From contig CALKNI010000010.1 in assembly GCA_938091115.1 (NCBI GenBank), positions 1 through 37,669 of the forward strand: a DNA stretch of 37,669 bases, written 5' to 3'. Positions 17,801-25,777 of this stretch are shown piece by piece. The notes under the pieces were generated by a model. The model made no database searches, had not been told where the DNA came from, and saw nothing but the letters and a program-made list of their open reading frames with translations. The number at the start of each line of letters is the position of its first letter. Position 1 is the first letter of the stretch. The translations under genes and the position numbers were made by a program. Origin of the DNA: an uncultured Pirellulaceae bacterium (GTDB taxonomy: Bacteria > Planctomycetota > Planctomycetia > Pirellulales > Pirellulaceae).

Positions 17801-18160
17801 GGACTCCGCAGGAATCCCCTCGGGCGACTCAACATAAATAATAGCTTCATCCGAAGACGCACTCACCGAACCTTGGGTAATCAGCACACCCCCGGAAATA
17901 TGCAAGACTTCAAATTGTCCAGCCTGCCAACGCGAAACTTTTCCAGACGACACCGATATTGGATTGTCAGCAGAGGGACGGGGATACGAAACTTGCTTCG
18001 CCTGAACGCTTGTCGTATCTAAAATAACCCCAAGTATTAGGACGCTTAGAAAAATCAGTGTCATCCTGATTCCACCAAGACAAACTCTCCGACTGCGCGC
18101 GTAAGAGGACGCACGGGAAATTGCTATCCAAGGTTTTCGATTATGGTAAAACAAGCTCAA
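14882..18160 (-). CDS. lptD: LptD/OstA-like outer-membrane assembly protein
   Basis: 1092 residues from the first ATG; a second ATG at 18064 (residue 33) starts a clean signal peptide (MTLIFLSVLILGVIL, cleavage near VQA) and may be the real start. OstA/LptA-like beta-jellyroll segments occur at about 75-150 (LHISGGVLITQGSVSASSDEA) and 310-420 (FYLEGNVIFSKGSRTIYSERM). From about 470 onward the sequence alternates as in a large beta-barrel and ends in aromatic-rich strands (FLWQFGAIYDVSRDNLSFRFGF). LptD inserts LPS in the outer leaflet. The mature protein has no cysteine, unlike E. coli LptD, whose assembly depends on disulfides. It is followed by a coupled DgkA-like gene. The family call is good; LPS as cargo in this organism is inferred. 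Confidence 0.85.
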   Translation of the reverse strand: MSLFYHNRKPWIAISRASSYARSRRVCLGGIRMTLIFLSVLILGVILDTTSVQAKQVSYPRPSADNPISVSSGKVSRWQAGQFEVLHISGGVLITQGSVSASSDEAIIYVESPEGIPAESKGYKIIAYLEGNVVVQLDRKGPAHDSVGESADQIVDDLWLGRFFTTKTVDLDRNALSQDLDDLPVIYDRFQSVLRDGLDLSVRRVGLMVPQETIVVSPQTGRIQQVEPKFQPPLIEPSTSPKPSVLLQDMSSARGIKTPQLNIQITGRDSSGDLNTRSAPNPKNPNERITTAVGGIRIVIDSPLIAEAEPFKGDRDRKLYIVADNMVQWQTLLPDGSKRDQFYLEGNVIFSKGSRTIYSERMFYDATTRQGTILKAELTAKVPDFEGTIRLKADVVQQYDENNLQAFGSAFTSSQLGVPKYWIQSERIGLSGKEIPVVDPDTMLQTVNPQTGLFSVEDEYVVDAQQNRVYVGGLPVFAWPRFRSSLGDSTPYLDRFGIGNDRIFGFQIKTGWNMEQVLGLRKPANGTREWIGILDYLSDRGVGFGSELDYEKDSFFGYRGKVKGRNRSWFINDQGEDNLGLERRDIPPEKNPRGRIWFQHRQDLITGTVVRAEIGYISDRNFLEQYYEVEWDTDKDHTTGFWLERNEGTQSKNLTVDFQLNGFFTQTSGVRAEHFVLGQPLFNNRAIWHSHSQAGYVRMKRASEPEDISEKEDFNFLAWETNVNDTDIRTYDGMKFGTRNELDFPVQVGPVKVVPYLLGDLSYWQEDLQGNDSLRGYGQTGIRASLPVWRVDPAVQSVLWNVNGLAHKVSFDMDAFYSASSQDMSDLPLYDHLDDDSQEAFRRRFGKTAFGLSNNPIGKNFVDVRYDERYFAMRSGMQGNVTAASSEIADDLSAIKFGVRQRWQTKRGMPGKQRIVDWITFDTQAILFPNASRDNNGADFGMFDYDFRWHIGDRFSFVSDGYFDFFSQGLRTASFGTNFSRPEVGNLYLGYRMIEGPLSSNILSAAVTYRMSEKWGFKGGSQIDFGETGNIGESLNLIYIGESFLWQFGAIYDVSRDNLSFRFGFEPRFGSRARLFRPGGKAIPPASSGWLE

Positions 18161-18463
18161 GTCAAATGAACCGCTAGTCGATGATTTTGATACGCGTTAC
18201 TCGACCCCGTTTTTTCTGGAACGAAAAAAAATCGAAACGGCAAAACTCACCGTCCGTATTGCGCAGAAATAGGGTGCGGGAGTATAGAAGGGTGGGCAGG
18301 GAGCAACAAGCCGGAAAAATTGCGGAAACCACCGCCCATCTCTCAAAGCCCCCATCAAAACACTCGATTTTTACCGTGTTCGCTCCAACACTTCGGAGTG
18401 CTATCGCTTAAACTGATAGCACTCTAGATACGCCACTTCCTCTTTCGCCAGCAGACATCGGCC
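18161..18463. other. Divergent intergenic region before lptD-like and 18464 genes
   Basis: 303 bases without a convincing gene. It should hold promoters for the minus-strand LptD-like operon and the plus-strand 18464 gene. Its main visible structure is the inverted repeat at 18396-18424. Confidence 0.5.
18396..18424. repeat. 10-bp-arm inverted repeat ahead of the 18464 gene
   Basis: The arms GAGTGCTATC (18396-18405) and GATAGCACTC (18415-18424) are perfect reverse complements separated by 9 bases. There is no T-run after either arm, so an operator or 5'-UTR hairpin is more likely than a terminator. It ends 39 bases before the GTG start at 18464. Confidence 0.7.
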
Positions 18464-18976
18464 GTGAACAACTTTCTCTCCCTCAAAATTCCTACAGCAA
18501 TCAAACCTATTCTGTGTGATGAAGCGTTCAGTAACTACGCTCTGTCATCAACTGACCCGCAGGTTAAAGTTGAACTGGCTAGACTAACACTAGGCGACTG
18601 CTTTCCCTTGGGGATCAAAGACGACTCAATGGCTCAATGCTGTTTGTCAGGGCTCTGGTTGCTTCACAATTTCCTCGACGAATCTCATGAAATCAGCCAG
18701 TCTATTCACTCCCGGGAAGGGAGCTACTGGCACGGGATCATGCATCGCATGGAAGGTGATTATTGGAACAGTAAATATTGGTTTCGCAAAACGGGAGACC
18801 ATCCGTGCTTGATAAATTTCCTTGGCACCTCTTCATGGCACCCAAGTGACTTCACCGATCAATGCGAAGCTCACAAAGAAGTAGACGAACATTTGTCGCC
18901 GGCACTCCAAGAAATCGCTGTCGCCGAATGGAACGCTTTGTTTGAATACTGCTACGCACATGCATCAAGCAACTGA
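18464..18976 (+). CDS. Conserved hypothetical protein (SQSI..GSYWHGIMHR type)
   Basis: 170 residues from a GTG start at 18464. No signal peptide or membrane segment is present. A central conserved-looking block reads LSGLWLLHNFLDESHEISQ, then GSYWHGIMHRMEGDYWNSKYWFRKTG, with several His/Trp residues. I recall similar blocks in uncharacterised proteins of planctomycetes and acidobacteria, but know no function. The second half is acidic (HKEVDEHLSPALQEIAVAEW). The gene is monocistronic: divergent from the LptD-like gene and convergent with the UDP-glucose dehydrogenase gene. A strong inverted repeat lies just upstream and may control it. Likely cytoplasmic. Confidence 0.72.
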   Translation: MNNFLSLKIPTAIKPILCDEAFSNYALSSTDPQVKVELARLTLGDCFPLGIKDDSMAQCCLSGLWLLHNFLDESHEISQSIHSREGSYWHGIMHRMEGDYWNSKYWFRKTGDHPCLINFLGTSSWHPSDFTDQCEAHKEVDEHLSPALQEIAVAEWNALFEYCYAHASSN

Positions 18977-19046
18977 TAAAATCAACTCCTACGTCGACTC
19001 TATCTTCTTAGCAATAGAAGCCTACCCCATCGGAACGCTTTCATTA

Positions 19047-20375
19047 TCAACCCTTATGAGATCGCGGTGTCACCGTGGCACGCCCGATCGAATAGTAGGT
19101 AAATCCTAATTCAGCCAACTGTACTGGATTATAGAGATTCCTGCCATCAAAAATCACCGGTGCCTTCATCGCTGACTTAATTTCTTCAAAATCAGGATGA
19201 CGGAATACGTCCCATTCGGTATTGATCGCCAGTGCATCAACTCCAACAAGTGCATCCATTGATTGCTCAGCGTATTCGACTTTATCCCCCAACTCTGATT
19301 TGACATTTTCAACCGCTTCGGGATCAAAGACACAAACCGTCGCTCCACGCTCTAATAATTGCTCAATCATAACGAGCGCAGGTGCTTCCCGAATATCATC
19401 AGTCTTTGGCTTGAAAGCCAAACCCCAAACCGCGAACCTGAGGCCGTTTAAATCGCCTCCAAAATGCTGGTCTACTTTGTTGGTCAATACAAATTTTTGC
19501 CTGTCATTTACCTGATCGACCGCATCCAAAATTGTCGGGGGCAAGTCATTTGCTTTCGACATCGACGCCAAAGCACGTACATCCTTGGGGAAACAACTTC
19601 CACCGTAACCAACCCCTGGAAAAAGAAACGAAAAACCAATTCGCTGATCATGACCAATGCCGCGTCGGACGTCATTGATATCACCCCCCATTTTTTCACT
19701 CAGATTTGCCATTTCGTTGATGAAACTGATCTTGGTCGCCAACAATGCATTGGCGACATATTTCGTCAACTCGGCACTCTCAGGTGACATTGAAAGGAAA
19801 GGCTTGTCAGTCCGCAGAAAAGGAGAATACAGTTCATTCAGTATTTCTTTTGTTTCTTGCTCACGCACACCAACAACAACGCGGTCGGGATACATAAAAT
19901 CCTGAATCGCAGCTCCCTCTTTTAAAAACTCAGGGTTACTGGCGACACGATAATGGGCTTGGTTCAATTCAAATAAGCGATCGTAAATTCCCTTGTTAGT
20001 TCCAACAGGTACAGTACTTTTCGTTACCACTACCGTATCGGCGTTAATAAAAGGGGCGATCCCGGCAACGACACTCCAGAGTGCTGACAAATTTGCGGAG
20101 CCATCCTCTCCTTGTGGAGTTCCGACAGCGAGATAGACAACTTTAGCTTTCGTTACAGCGGATTCTAAATCGGTGGTAAAGTGCAAGCGACCGGCTTTAT
20201 GGTTGCGTTGCACCATTTCGGTCAATCCCGGCTCGTAAATTGGAATGATTCCTTCGTTCAACCGATCAATTTTCCCTTGATCGATGTCGACGCAAGTTAC
20301 ATTGTTCCCACTTTCCGAAAAACAAGTGCCCGAGACCAGCCCGACATAGCCCGTCCCAATCATCGCAATATCCAT
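19047..20375 (-). CDS. ugd: UDP-glucose 6-dehydrogenase
   Basis: 442 residues, a normal length. It oxidises UDP-glucose to UDP-glucuronate with two NAD+, supplying precursors for polysaccharides. The N-terminal Rossmann motif [10 protein letters not shown] is at residues 7-16. The family blocks [17 protein letters not shown] ([13 protein letters not shown]), STVPVGT, and the catalytic segment [16 protein letters not shown] with nucleophile Cys261 are all present. The C-terminal UDP-binding domain begins around residue 310 ([18 protein letters not shown]). Start ATG at 20375. It lies downstream of gyrA on the same strand with a 168-base gap, so cotranscription is uncertain. Related UDP-sugar dehydrogenases (UDP-ManNAc or GDP-Man) are less likely. 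Confidence 0.95.
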   Translation of the reverse strand: MDIAMIGTGYVGLVSGTCFSESGNNVTCVDIDQGKIDRLNEGIIPIYEPGLTEMVQRNHKAGRLHFTTDLESAVTKAKVVYLAVGTPQGEDGSANLSALWSVVAGIAPFINADTVVVTKSTVPVGTNKGIYDRLFELNQAHYRVASNPEFLKEGAAIQDFMYPDRVVVGVREQETKEILNELYSPFLRTDKPFLSMSPESAELTKYVANALLATKISFINEMANLSEKMGGDINDVRRGIGHDQRIGFSFLFPGVGYGGSCFPKDVRALASMSKANDLPPTILDAVDQVNDRQKFVLTNKVDQHFGGDLNGLRFAVWGLAFKPKTDDIREAPALVMIEQLLERGATVCVFDPEAVENVKSELGDKVEYAEQSMDALVGVDALAINTEWDVFRHPDFEEIKSAMKAPVIFDGRNLYNPVQLAELGFTYYSIGRATVTPRSHKG

Positions 20376-20543
20376 AGAGTCGCCACTTTAAATTCTTGAC
20401 CAATTAGACAACAAAAATGCTTGCCGCACTCTTGAAAATAAACAGTTGGATAATAGTTAAGGGCCAAACTTCCGAGAAGTCATTACCACAATCAAATTAG
20501 AAACCCAGCAAACTCCCTAAGCTGATTGTTCCGATTCCAACGA

Positions 20544-23288
20544 TTAATTTTCGTTTTCTTGCGAATCATCGTCAGGCTCAGAAGAGGTAGAATCCACTTC
20601 ACTGACCGGCGGAGGCAAAACTGATTCTGGAGATTCACTCTCCGGCTCGTCGCCTAATTCATCTCGAGGAACTACTGCAATAACTGCTAAGGAATCTCCC
20701 TCATCCAGCCCCATGATTCGAACGCCTTGAGTGTTTCGACCAATCGTACTTACATCCGCACATTTGATCCTTTGGATTTTCCCGCGGGATGTCATCAACA
20801 ACAACTCATCGTCGTCATTGACCGACTTAACGCCTATCACTCGTCCATTACGTTCTGTTGTTTTAATATCTCTTAGCCCTTTTCCACCACGCTTTTGAGT
20901 GCGATAGCGTGAACTGCCACTGCTGGAATCACCCTCGCCTCCGTCGGCTTCCTCCCCAGTCGTTGAGTTCGCACCAAACAGGGTGCGTTTGCCATACCCT
21001 TTTTCGCACGCAGTCAGCAACGTTGCTTCAGGGTCTGCGACTACCATTCCCACGACTTTGTCATCCGGCGATAACGATATCCCCTTAACTCCACTGGTAT
21101 TCCGCCCCATCGGTCGCGCATCCGATTCACGGAAACGAATCGCCATTCCCGTTTCAGTCGAAAGTACAATTTCATCACCGGCTTTGGCAACAAGCACATC
21201 TATAATCTCATCGTCTTCTCTCAACTTGACAGCGATAATGCCACCATTCCTCGGCCTGCCATAGGCCGAGAGCGGAGTCTTCTTTACAAGCCCGTTCTTC
21301 GTCGCCATGACGAGATAGTGTTCTGCGGCGTCAAAATCTCGAATTGCCCGACAGGAGGCGATTGCCTCCCCGTCATCGAGTTGCACAATATTCACAATCG
21401 CTCGCCCGCGACTCTCGCGACTTAACTGCGGCAACTGATGAACTTTCCGCCAATGCACAATCCCCCTGGTTGTAAAGAACAACAGGTAATCGTGCGTACT
21501 GGCAGCAAAAATATGTTCGATCGGATCTTCGTCTTCGCTCTTCGCTCCCTTAATTCCCTTGCCACCTCGTCGCTGTGCCCGATAAGTACTGACAGGCGTC
21601 CGTTTGATATAGCCGCGATGGCTTATCGAAACGACCATATTCTCCTCTTCAATCAGATCTTCAAGATCGATATTGCGAACTTCCTCGTGCGACAAGACAG
21701 TACGTCGTTTGTCCGCATGCTTCCGCTGGATTTCTTCAAGATCCTCACGAATTATCAGATAGACGTTTGCATCGTCCGACAGAATCCTGAGATATTCCTT
21801 AATCTCCTCCAATAGCTTCGCATGCTGACCACCGAGCTTTTCTTGCTCAAGATTAACCAACTGCCCGAGTGTCATCTTCAGAATCGCATCCGCCTGAATA
21901 CCCGTCAGATGATAAACATCGGATTCACCGCGCTCCTCCTGGAACACACTAAACCCATCTTCACCAAGCGCTCTCTGCATCATCGAGGCAGGACACTCAA
22001 TACCCATCAACCCTGCCTTAGCTTCCGCCTGAGTCTTTGAGCTACGTATGATCTTGATAATTTGATCGATATCCGCAAGCGCCAACAACAAACCTTCAAT
22101 GGTGTGCTTCTGGCGCCGGGCACGATTCAGCAAAAACTGAGTGCGACGACGGATTACTTGAACGCGATGTCGCAAGAATTCAGTGAGGAAGTCTTTGATC
22201 GAAAGCTCTCGCGGCTTTCCATCCACCAATGCCATGAAGTTCATGGAAAAAGATGTTTGCAACGGTGAAAACTGATATAGCTGATTCAAGACCACTTCTG
22301 GATCAGCATCACTCTTAACTTCAATCTCAAGCTTAACCGGTTCTTTCAGATCACTAAGATCCTTGATCCCAGAAATACCTTTGACTTTATCGGTTTTGAC
22401 CAGCGTCGCAATCTTGTCAACTACGCCGTCACGCGTCTGCTGAAACGGCAACTCAGAGACTACGATTTTAAAGCGATTCTTTTTGTTGGAAATTGGCTGA
22501 ATCTCGCATTCAGCCCGAACGACGATCGTGCTACGCCCCGTCCGGTAAGCTTTAATTACCCCGGCCGTACCGCAAATCGTGCCGCCAGTAGGAAAATCAG
22601 GCCCAGGCAAAACACCCATTATCTCGCTGATGGTGCATTCAGGATTCGCAATTACAATCTTTAGCGCCTCACAAACCTCGCCCAAATTATGAGGCGGGAT
22701 CGAAGTCGCCATACTAACAGCGATTCCGCTGGAACCATTGACGAGCAAATTAGGGAACTTACTTGGCAATACCGAGGGCTCCATCCGCCGTTCATCATAA
22801 GTTGGTGTGAAGTCAACTGTGTCCAACTTCAAATCTTCCAACATCAAAGCAGCGACAGGCGACATTCTCGCCTCGGTATACCGCATCGCCGCCGGGGGGA
22901 GCCCGGCAATCGAACCAAAGTTACCCTGCTTATCCACCAGCACATGCCGCATGTTCCATTCTTGTGCCATCCGCACCAACGTTGGATACACGATGGACTC
23001 TCCGTGCGGGTGGTAATTACCGCTGGTATCACCAGAAATTTTCGCGCACTTCACCCGGGAAGAACCGGGCGTCAAGCTAAGATCATTCATCGCCACGAGA
23101 ATTCGTCGCTGGGACGGCTTCAATCCATCGCGCACATCTGGCAGTGCCCGCGAGACAATGACGCTCATTGCATAGGTCAGATAACTAGACTTAAGCTCGT
23201 CCTCAATCGGCATTTCAAGAAACGATTCATTGCTATTTAAACCGCTGCCACCGCCGTCTTCATCCGGCTCCCGTGAGTCAGTCGACAA
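20544..23288 (-). CDS. gyrA: DNA gyrase subunit A
   Basis: 914 residues. The breakage-reunion domain contains the active-site tyrosine, Tyr137, in AAMRYTEAR. The quinolone-pocket helix reads [17 protein letters not shown], where E. coli Asp82 is Glu97, Ser83 is Ser98 and Asp87 is Pro102. The C-terminal beta-pinwheel carries a canonical GyrA box ([11 protein letters not shown], about residue 555) and a second box-like QKRGGKGL after an acidic Gly/Ser-rich insert ([14 protein letters not shown]). The tail is acidic. The start is TTG at 23288, preceded at good spacing by GGAG; an ATG at 23210 (residue 27, MPIEDEL) is an alternative. The GyrA box argues against ParC. gyrB is not in the window. 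Confidence 0.95.
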   Translation of the reverse strand: MSTDSREPDEDGGGSGLNSNESFLEMPIEDELKSSYLTYAMSVIVSRALPDVRDGLKPSQRRILVAMNDLSLTPGSSRVKCAKISGDTSGNYHPHGESIVYPTLVRMAQEWNMRHVLVDKQGNFGSIAGLPPAAMRYTEARMSPVAALMLEDLKLDTVDFTPTYDERRMEPSVLPSKFPNLLVNGSSGIAVSMATSIPPHNLGEVCEALKIVIANPECTISEIMGVLPGPDFPTGGTICGTAGVIKAYRTGRSTIVVRAECEIQPISNKKNRFKIVVSELPFQQTRDGVVDKIATLVKTDKVKGISGIKDLSDLKEPVKLEIEVKSDADPEVVLNQLYQFSPLQTSFSMNFMALVDGKPRELSIKDFLTEFLRHRVQVIRRRTQFLLNRARRQKHTIEGLLLALADIDQIIKIIRSSKTQAEAKAGLMGIECPASMMQRALGEDGFSVFQEERGESDVYHLTGIQADAILKMTLGQLVNLEQEKLGGQHAKLLEEIKEYLRILSDDANVYLIIREDLEEIQRKHADKRRTVLSHEEVRNIDLEDLIEEENMVVSISHRGYIKRTPVSTYRAQRRGGKGIKGAKSEDEDPIEHIFAASTHDYLLFFTTRGIVHWRKVHQLPQLSRESRGRAIVNIVQLDDGEAIASCRAIRDFDAAEHYLVMATKNGLVKKTPLSAYGRPRNGGIIAVKLREDDEIIDVLVAKAGDEIVLSTETGMAIRFRESDARPMGRNTSGVKGISLSPDDKVVGMVVADPEATLLTACEKGYGKRTLFGANSTTGEEADGGEGDSSSGSSRYRTQKRGGKGLRDIKTTERNGRVIGVKSVNDDDELLLMTSRGKIQRIKCADVSTIGRNTQGVRIMGLDEGDSLAVIAVVPRDELGDEPESESPESVLPPPVSEVDSTSSEPDDDSQENEN

Positions 23289-23481
23289 TTTCTCCGCCTT
23301 TCAACATTATTTAGCTACGCAGATGATTGCTCGGTCGAGCAGGATTCAATAATGAAACTCAAGTAGCATTTCGAGCAACTTGACGTCTCTTTCCCACCAA
23401 ATGGTTGAAACCTGACCAAGCCAGGCACGAACCGCAAAAACCCACTTTACATGATCAGCAAATAAACGAGGGAAACCCCCA

Positions 23482-23496
23482 AAAACCGCTGTTTTC
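23482..23496. repeat. Degenerate second copy of the palindromic element
   Basis: AAAAACCGCTGTTTT matches the core of the palindrome at 23585-23599 in 14 of 15 positions (T for G near the centre). The two copies are offset by 103 bases, close to a whole number of helical turns. T-rich sequence follows it. Confidence 0.5.
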
Positions 23497-23580
23497 ACCG
23501 CTTTTTTTTACGGCGAATCGGATAGCGGAATTCTACCAAAATCGACCACTTTTAACAACGTGCCAAGGTCACTTTCAGCT

Positions 23581-23604
23581 CTTTAAAAACCGCGGTTTTT
23601 AAAG
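23581..23604. repeat. Perfect 24-bp palindrome
   Basis: CTTTAAAAACCG (23581-23592) is followed without a spacer by its exact reverse complement, CGGTTTTTAAAG (23593-23604). With one T/G mismatch the symmetry continues outward by two further pairs, to 23578 and 23607. It is AT-rich outside and GC at the centre. It sits about 80 bases before the 23684 start and about 290 bases before gyrA. A dimeric regulator binding site is the simplest reading. Confidence 0.8.
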
Positions 23605-23683
23605 GGCATTTCCGACCTAAGATCGGGAGCTTTCTCGGGTTAAACTTGACGATTCGATAGTCTTCTACCAACAATGGGTTACC

Positions 23684-25771
23684 ATGGTTCGTCCATTGAC
23701 CGGATTCCCAATGCCTAAGCCCAAAATCAATCTTCGAATTTTGAATGAGAGCATCCTCAGTCGATTCGAACAGATTGAAGGATATCCTTCGGATTCCGGA
23801 CGGCTCCCATTGGACTCAATGGGACGCGCAGATTCAGCGCACTCAATTCCGCGTCTTTTCTTAAACTTAGACACAGCCACTCTGCCTGAATCAAAGCCCA
23901 CGCAAGAGGCTCAACGTAAAGTCTTACGTCAGGACATCAGTCCTACACTAACTCATCGCGTTTCGTGCAAAGAGGGTGATATCTGGCTGGCAGGTTCCGC
24001 CTTGCTATGCAGTTGCCCTGACTGCAACGCTCCAATGACTATTCGTGTCTGGCTTGGACTTGCGGATTGCTGGCGTTGCCAGACGAGCATCTCGCTCACT
24101 GAAGAGCAAATTCACGCCGTCAACAAACTTACCCAAAAGACAATTCCCAAACGCAGTTCTGCATTGCTTCCTGTTCCCATGCCAGCCAGAAAGACGATCG
24201 GACTTCCACTAAAGGTAACTCAGCAAGCACGAGAATCGACCTCCGTGCCCCGCTGGTCCGAAGATGAGCTTGAATCACTTAGCCGTACCTCCTCCATTGC
24301 CAACTTTGTTCGCAATGGATTTGTAGGAACCCCCGCTTGGCTCATCAGCTTAATCCTTCATGTCATTGTTATTTTGATTTTAGGATTAATCGTGTTTCGC
24401 GACCAGCCTCTTCCGCAACCCACCATTATGCTGTCCACCTCTCTTAGTGCAGATGATCGCCTTGGCGGTGATATTCAATTTGAAAATCCAGCCAATGATA
24501 TGCGAGACGATTTCAAAATAGCCAGTGAAATGACGAAGGGTGAAAATGAATTAAGACAATTCATGGAAAAGGCAAACCGGGATGCGAAATCACTCCAAAA
24601 CGATCCGATTCCCATTGCCCCCTTGAAAGACATCGAGCGTGTTAGGCAGAACATTACCACCAACCCAGATCGTAGGATGTCATTTGAGGCTCGCGACCCT
24701 CGGATTCGCTCAGAAATCGTTCGCAGAGAAGGTGGCACAACTCTCACTGAAGCGGCCGTTGCGCGAGGCTTACGATGGCTGGTCTCAGTACAAAATAGCG
24801 ATGGAGGCTGGAGCTTAAAGAATTACTCGAATCACCATAAACCAAATAACGCCAGCGACATCATGGCGACCTCACTCGCTCTGCTGCCGCTCCTCGGAGC
24901 TGGCCAGACCCACGAATTTGGCATTTATAAATCGAATGTCGCAGCTGGACTGTCATGGCTGATCAAACGTCAAAAATCCAATGGTGACCTGCGGGCTGGT
25001 TTTGCCGGACAGGCAGGGATGTACGCCCACGGGCAAGCTTCAATCGTACTTTGCGAAGCCTATGCGATGACCGGCGATCAGGCATTTCAACAGCCCGCGC
25101 AAAACGCAATTCAGTTCATTGAATCAGCTCAACACAGTAAAGGAGGTTGGCGATATCAACCAGGGCAGCCGGGAGACACCAGCGTTTTCGGATGGCAGAT
25201 GATGGCACTTCAAAGTGCTCAAGCACCCAATATCGATCTTGAGATTAACTCCTCTACACTCAAACTGGCCGACTATTTCCTCGATCAAGTTTCGGCTACA
25301 GCTAGCTTCGCTGCCCGGCGGAACAAGCGACTGCCTACCGGTTCTGCCTACGCTTACCTTCCCGGAAAATCTGCTACCCCTGCAATGACGGCGGAAGCCA
25401 TCCTCTGCCGTATGTATCTTGGCTGGAAAAAAGACGATCCCAGACTTTCCGTTGCGGTAAAATGGTTGATAGACGACCATCTTCCGAGCAAACGAAACCC
25501 TAACCTCTACTATTGGTATTATGGCACGCAGGTCATGCACCACTATGGAGGGGAACCGTGGGAAAACTGGAACCGCAAGATGCGTGAACTCCTTATCTCA
25601 ACACAAAACACCCGCGGCTCAAATGCGGGGAGCTGGGATCCTGGAAAATTCGAATGGGGCTCTCAGGGCGGGCGCATTTATACGACAGCACTCGCCGTTT
25701 GCACATTGGAAGTTTACTACCGCCACCTTCCCCTATTTGATCCTATCGGGCTAAACTCAGAAGACGAATAA
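23684..25771 (+). CDS. Membrane protein with zinc ribbon and squalene-cyclase-like toroid domain
   Basis: 695 residues. A zinc-ribbon-like segment has Cys109, 111 and 114 (CSCPDC) and Cys129 and 132 (CWRC). One membrane helix lies at about 218-237 (AWLISLILHVIVILILGLIVF). From about 355 to 680 there are alpha/alpha-toroid repeats typical of prenyltransferase/squalene-cyclase-like folds: GLRWLVSVQNSDGGWSL, GLSWLIKRQKSNGDL, AIQFIESAQHSKGGWRY, and a final GSWDPGKFEWGSQGGRIYTTALAVCTLEVYYR. The catalytic DxDD of squalene-hopene cyclase was not seen, so a carbohydrate- or protein-binding role is likely. The N-terminal part should be cytoplasmic and the toroid external. An ATG at 23711 is an alternative start. 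The folP gene follows within 7 bases. Confidence 0.85.
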   Translation: MVRPLTGFPMPKPKINLRILNESILSRFEQIEGYPSDSGRLPLDSMGRADSAHSIPRLFLNLDTATLPESKPTQEAQRKVLRQDISPTLTHRVSCKEGDIWLAGSALLCSCPDCNAPMTIRVWLGLADCWRCQTSISLTEEQIHAVNKLTQKTIPKRSSALLPVPMPARKTIGLPLKVTQQARESTSVPRWSEDELESLSRTSSIANFVRNGFVGTPAWLISLILHVIVILILGLIVFRDQPLPQPTIMLSTSLSADDRLGGDIQFENPANDMRDDFKIASEMTKGENELRQFMEKANRDAKSLQNDPIPIAPLKDIERVRQNITTNPDRRMSFEARDPRIRSEIVRREGGTTLTEAAVARGLRWLVSVQNSDGGWSLKNYSNHHKPNNASDIMATSLALLPLLGAGQTHEFGIYKSNVAAGLSWLIKRQKSNGDLRAGFAGQAGMYAHGQASIVLCEAYAMTGDQAFQQPAQNAIQFIESAQHSKGGWRYQPGQPGDTSVFGWQMMALQSAQAPNIDLEINSSTLKLADYFLDQVSATASFAARRNKRLPTGSAYAYLPGKSATPAMTAEAILCRMYLGWKKDDPRLSVAVKWLIDDHLPSKRNPNLYYWYYGTQVMHHYGGEPWENWNRKMRELLISTQNTRGSNAGSWDPGKFEWGSQGGRIYTTALAVCTLEVYYRHLPLFDPIGLNSEDE

Positions 25772-25777
25772 AGATTC

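Larger units (their letters stand above)
23289..23683. promoter_or_regulatory. Divergent regulatory region between gyrA and the toroid-protein gene
   Basis: 395 bases without a convincing gene, bounded by two outward-reading genes. It contains the 24-bp palindrome at 23581-23604 and a degenerate copy at 23482-23496. A TTGACG hexamer at 23646-23651 could be a -35 for the plus-strand gene, but no good -10 follows at the right distance. Confidence 0.5.

Noticed and set aside
17702..18022. Plus-strand 106-codon frame opposite the LptD-like gene
   Set aside because: It is antisense to the conserved N-terminal OstA-like region and has no plausible domain or ribosome site.
18977..19046. Short inverted repeat CTTCT/AGAAG between convergent genes as a terminator
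   Set aside because: The stem is only 5 bp, AT-rich and lacks a T-run; too weak to call.
20983..23240. Several long plus-strand frames opposite gyrA (up to 183 codons)
   Set aside because: They lie wholly within the strongly supported gyrA gene and have no recognisable domains; they are antisense shadows.
23405..23602. 65-codon plus-strand frame in the gyrA/toroid gap
   Set aside because: It runs through the palindrome and T-rich stretches, with a low-complexity translation; the region is better read as regulatory.
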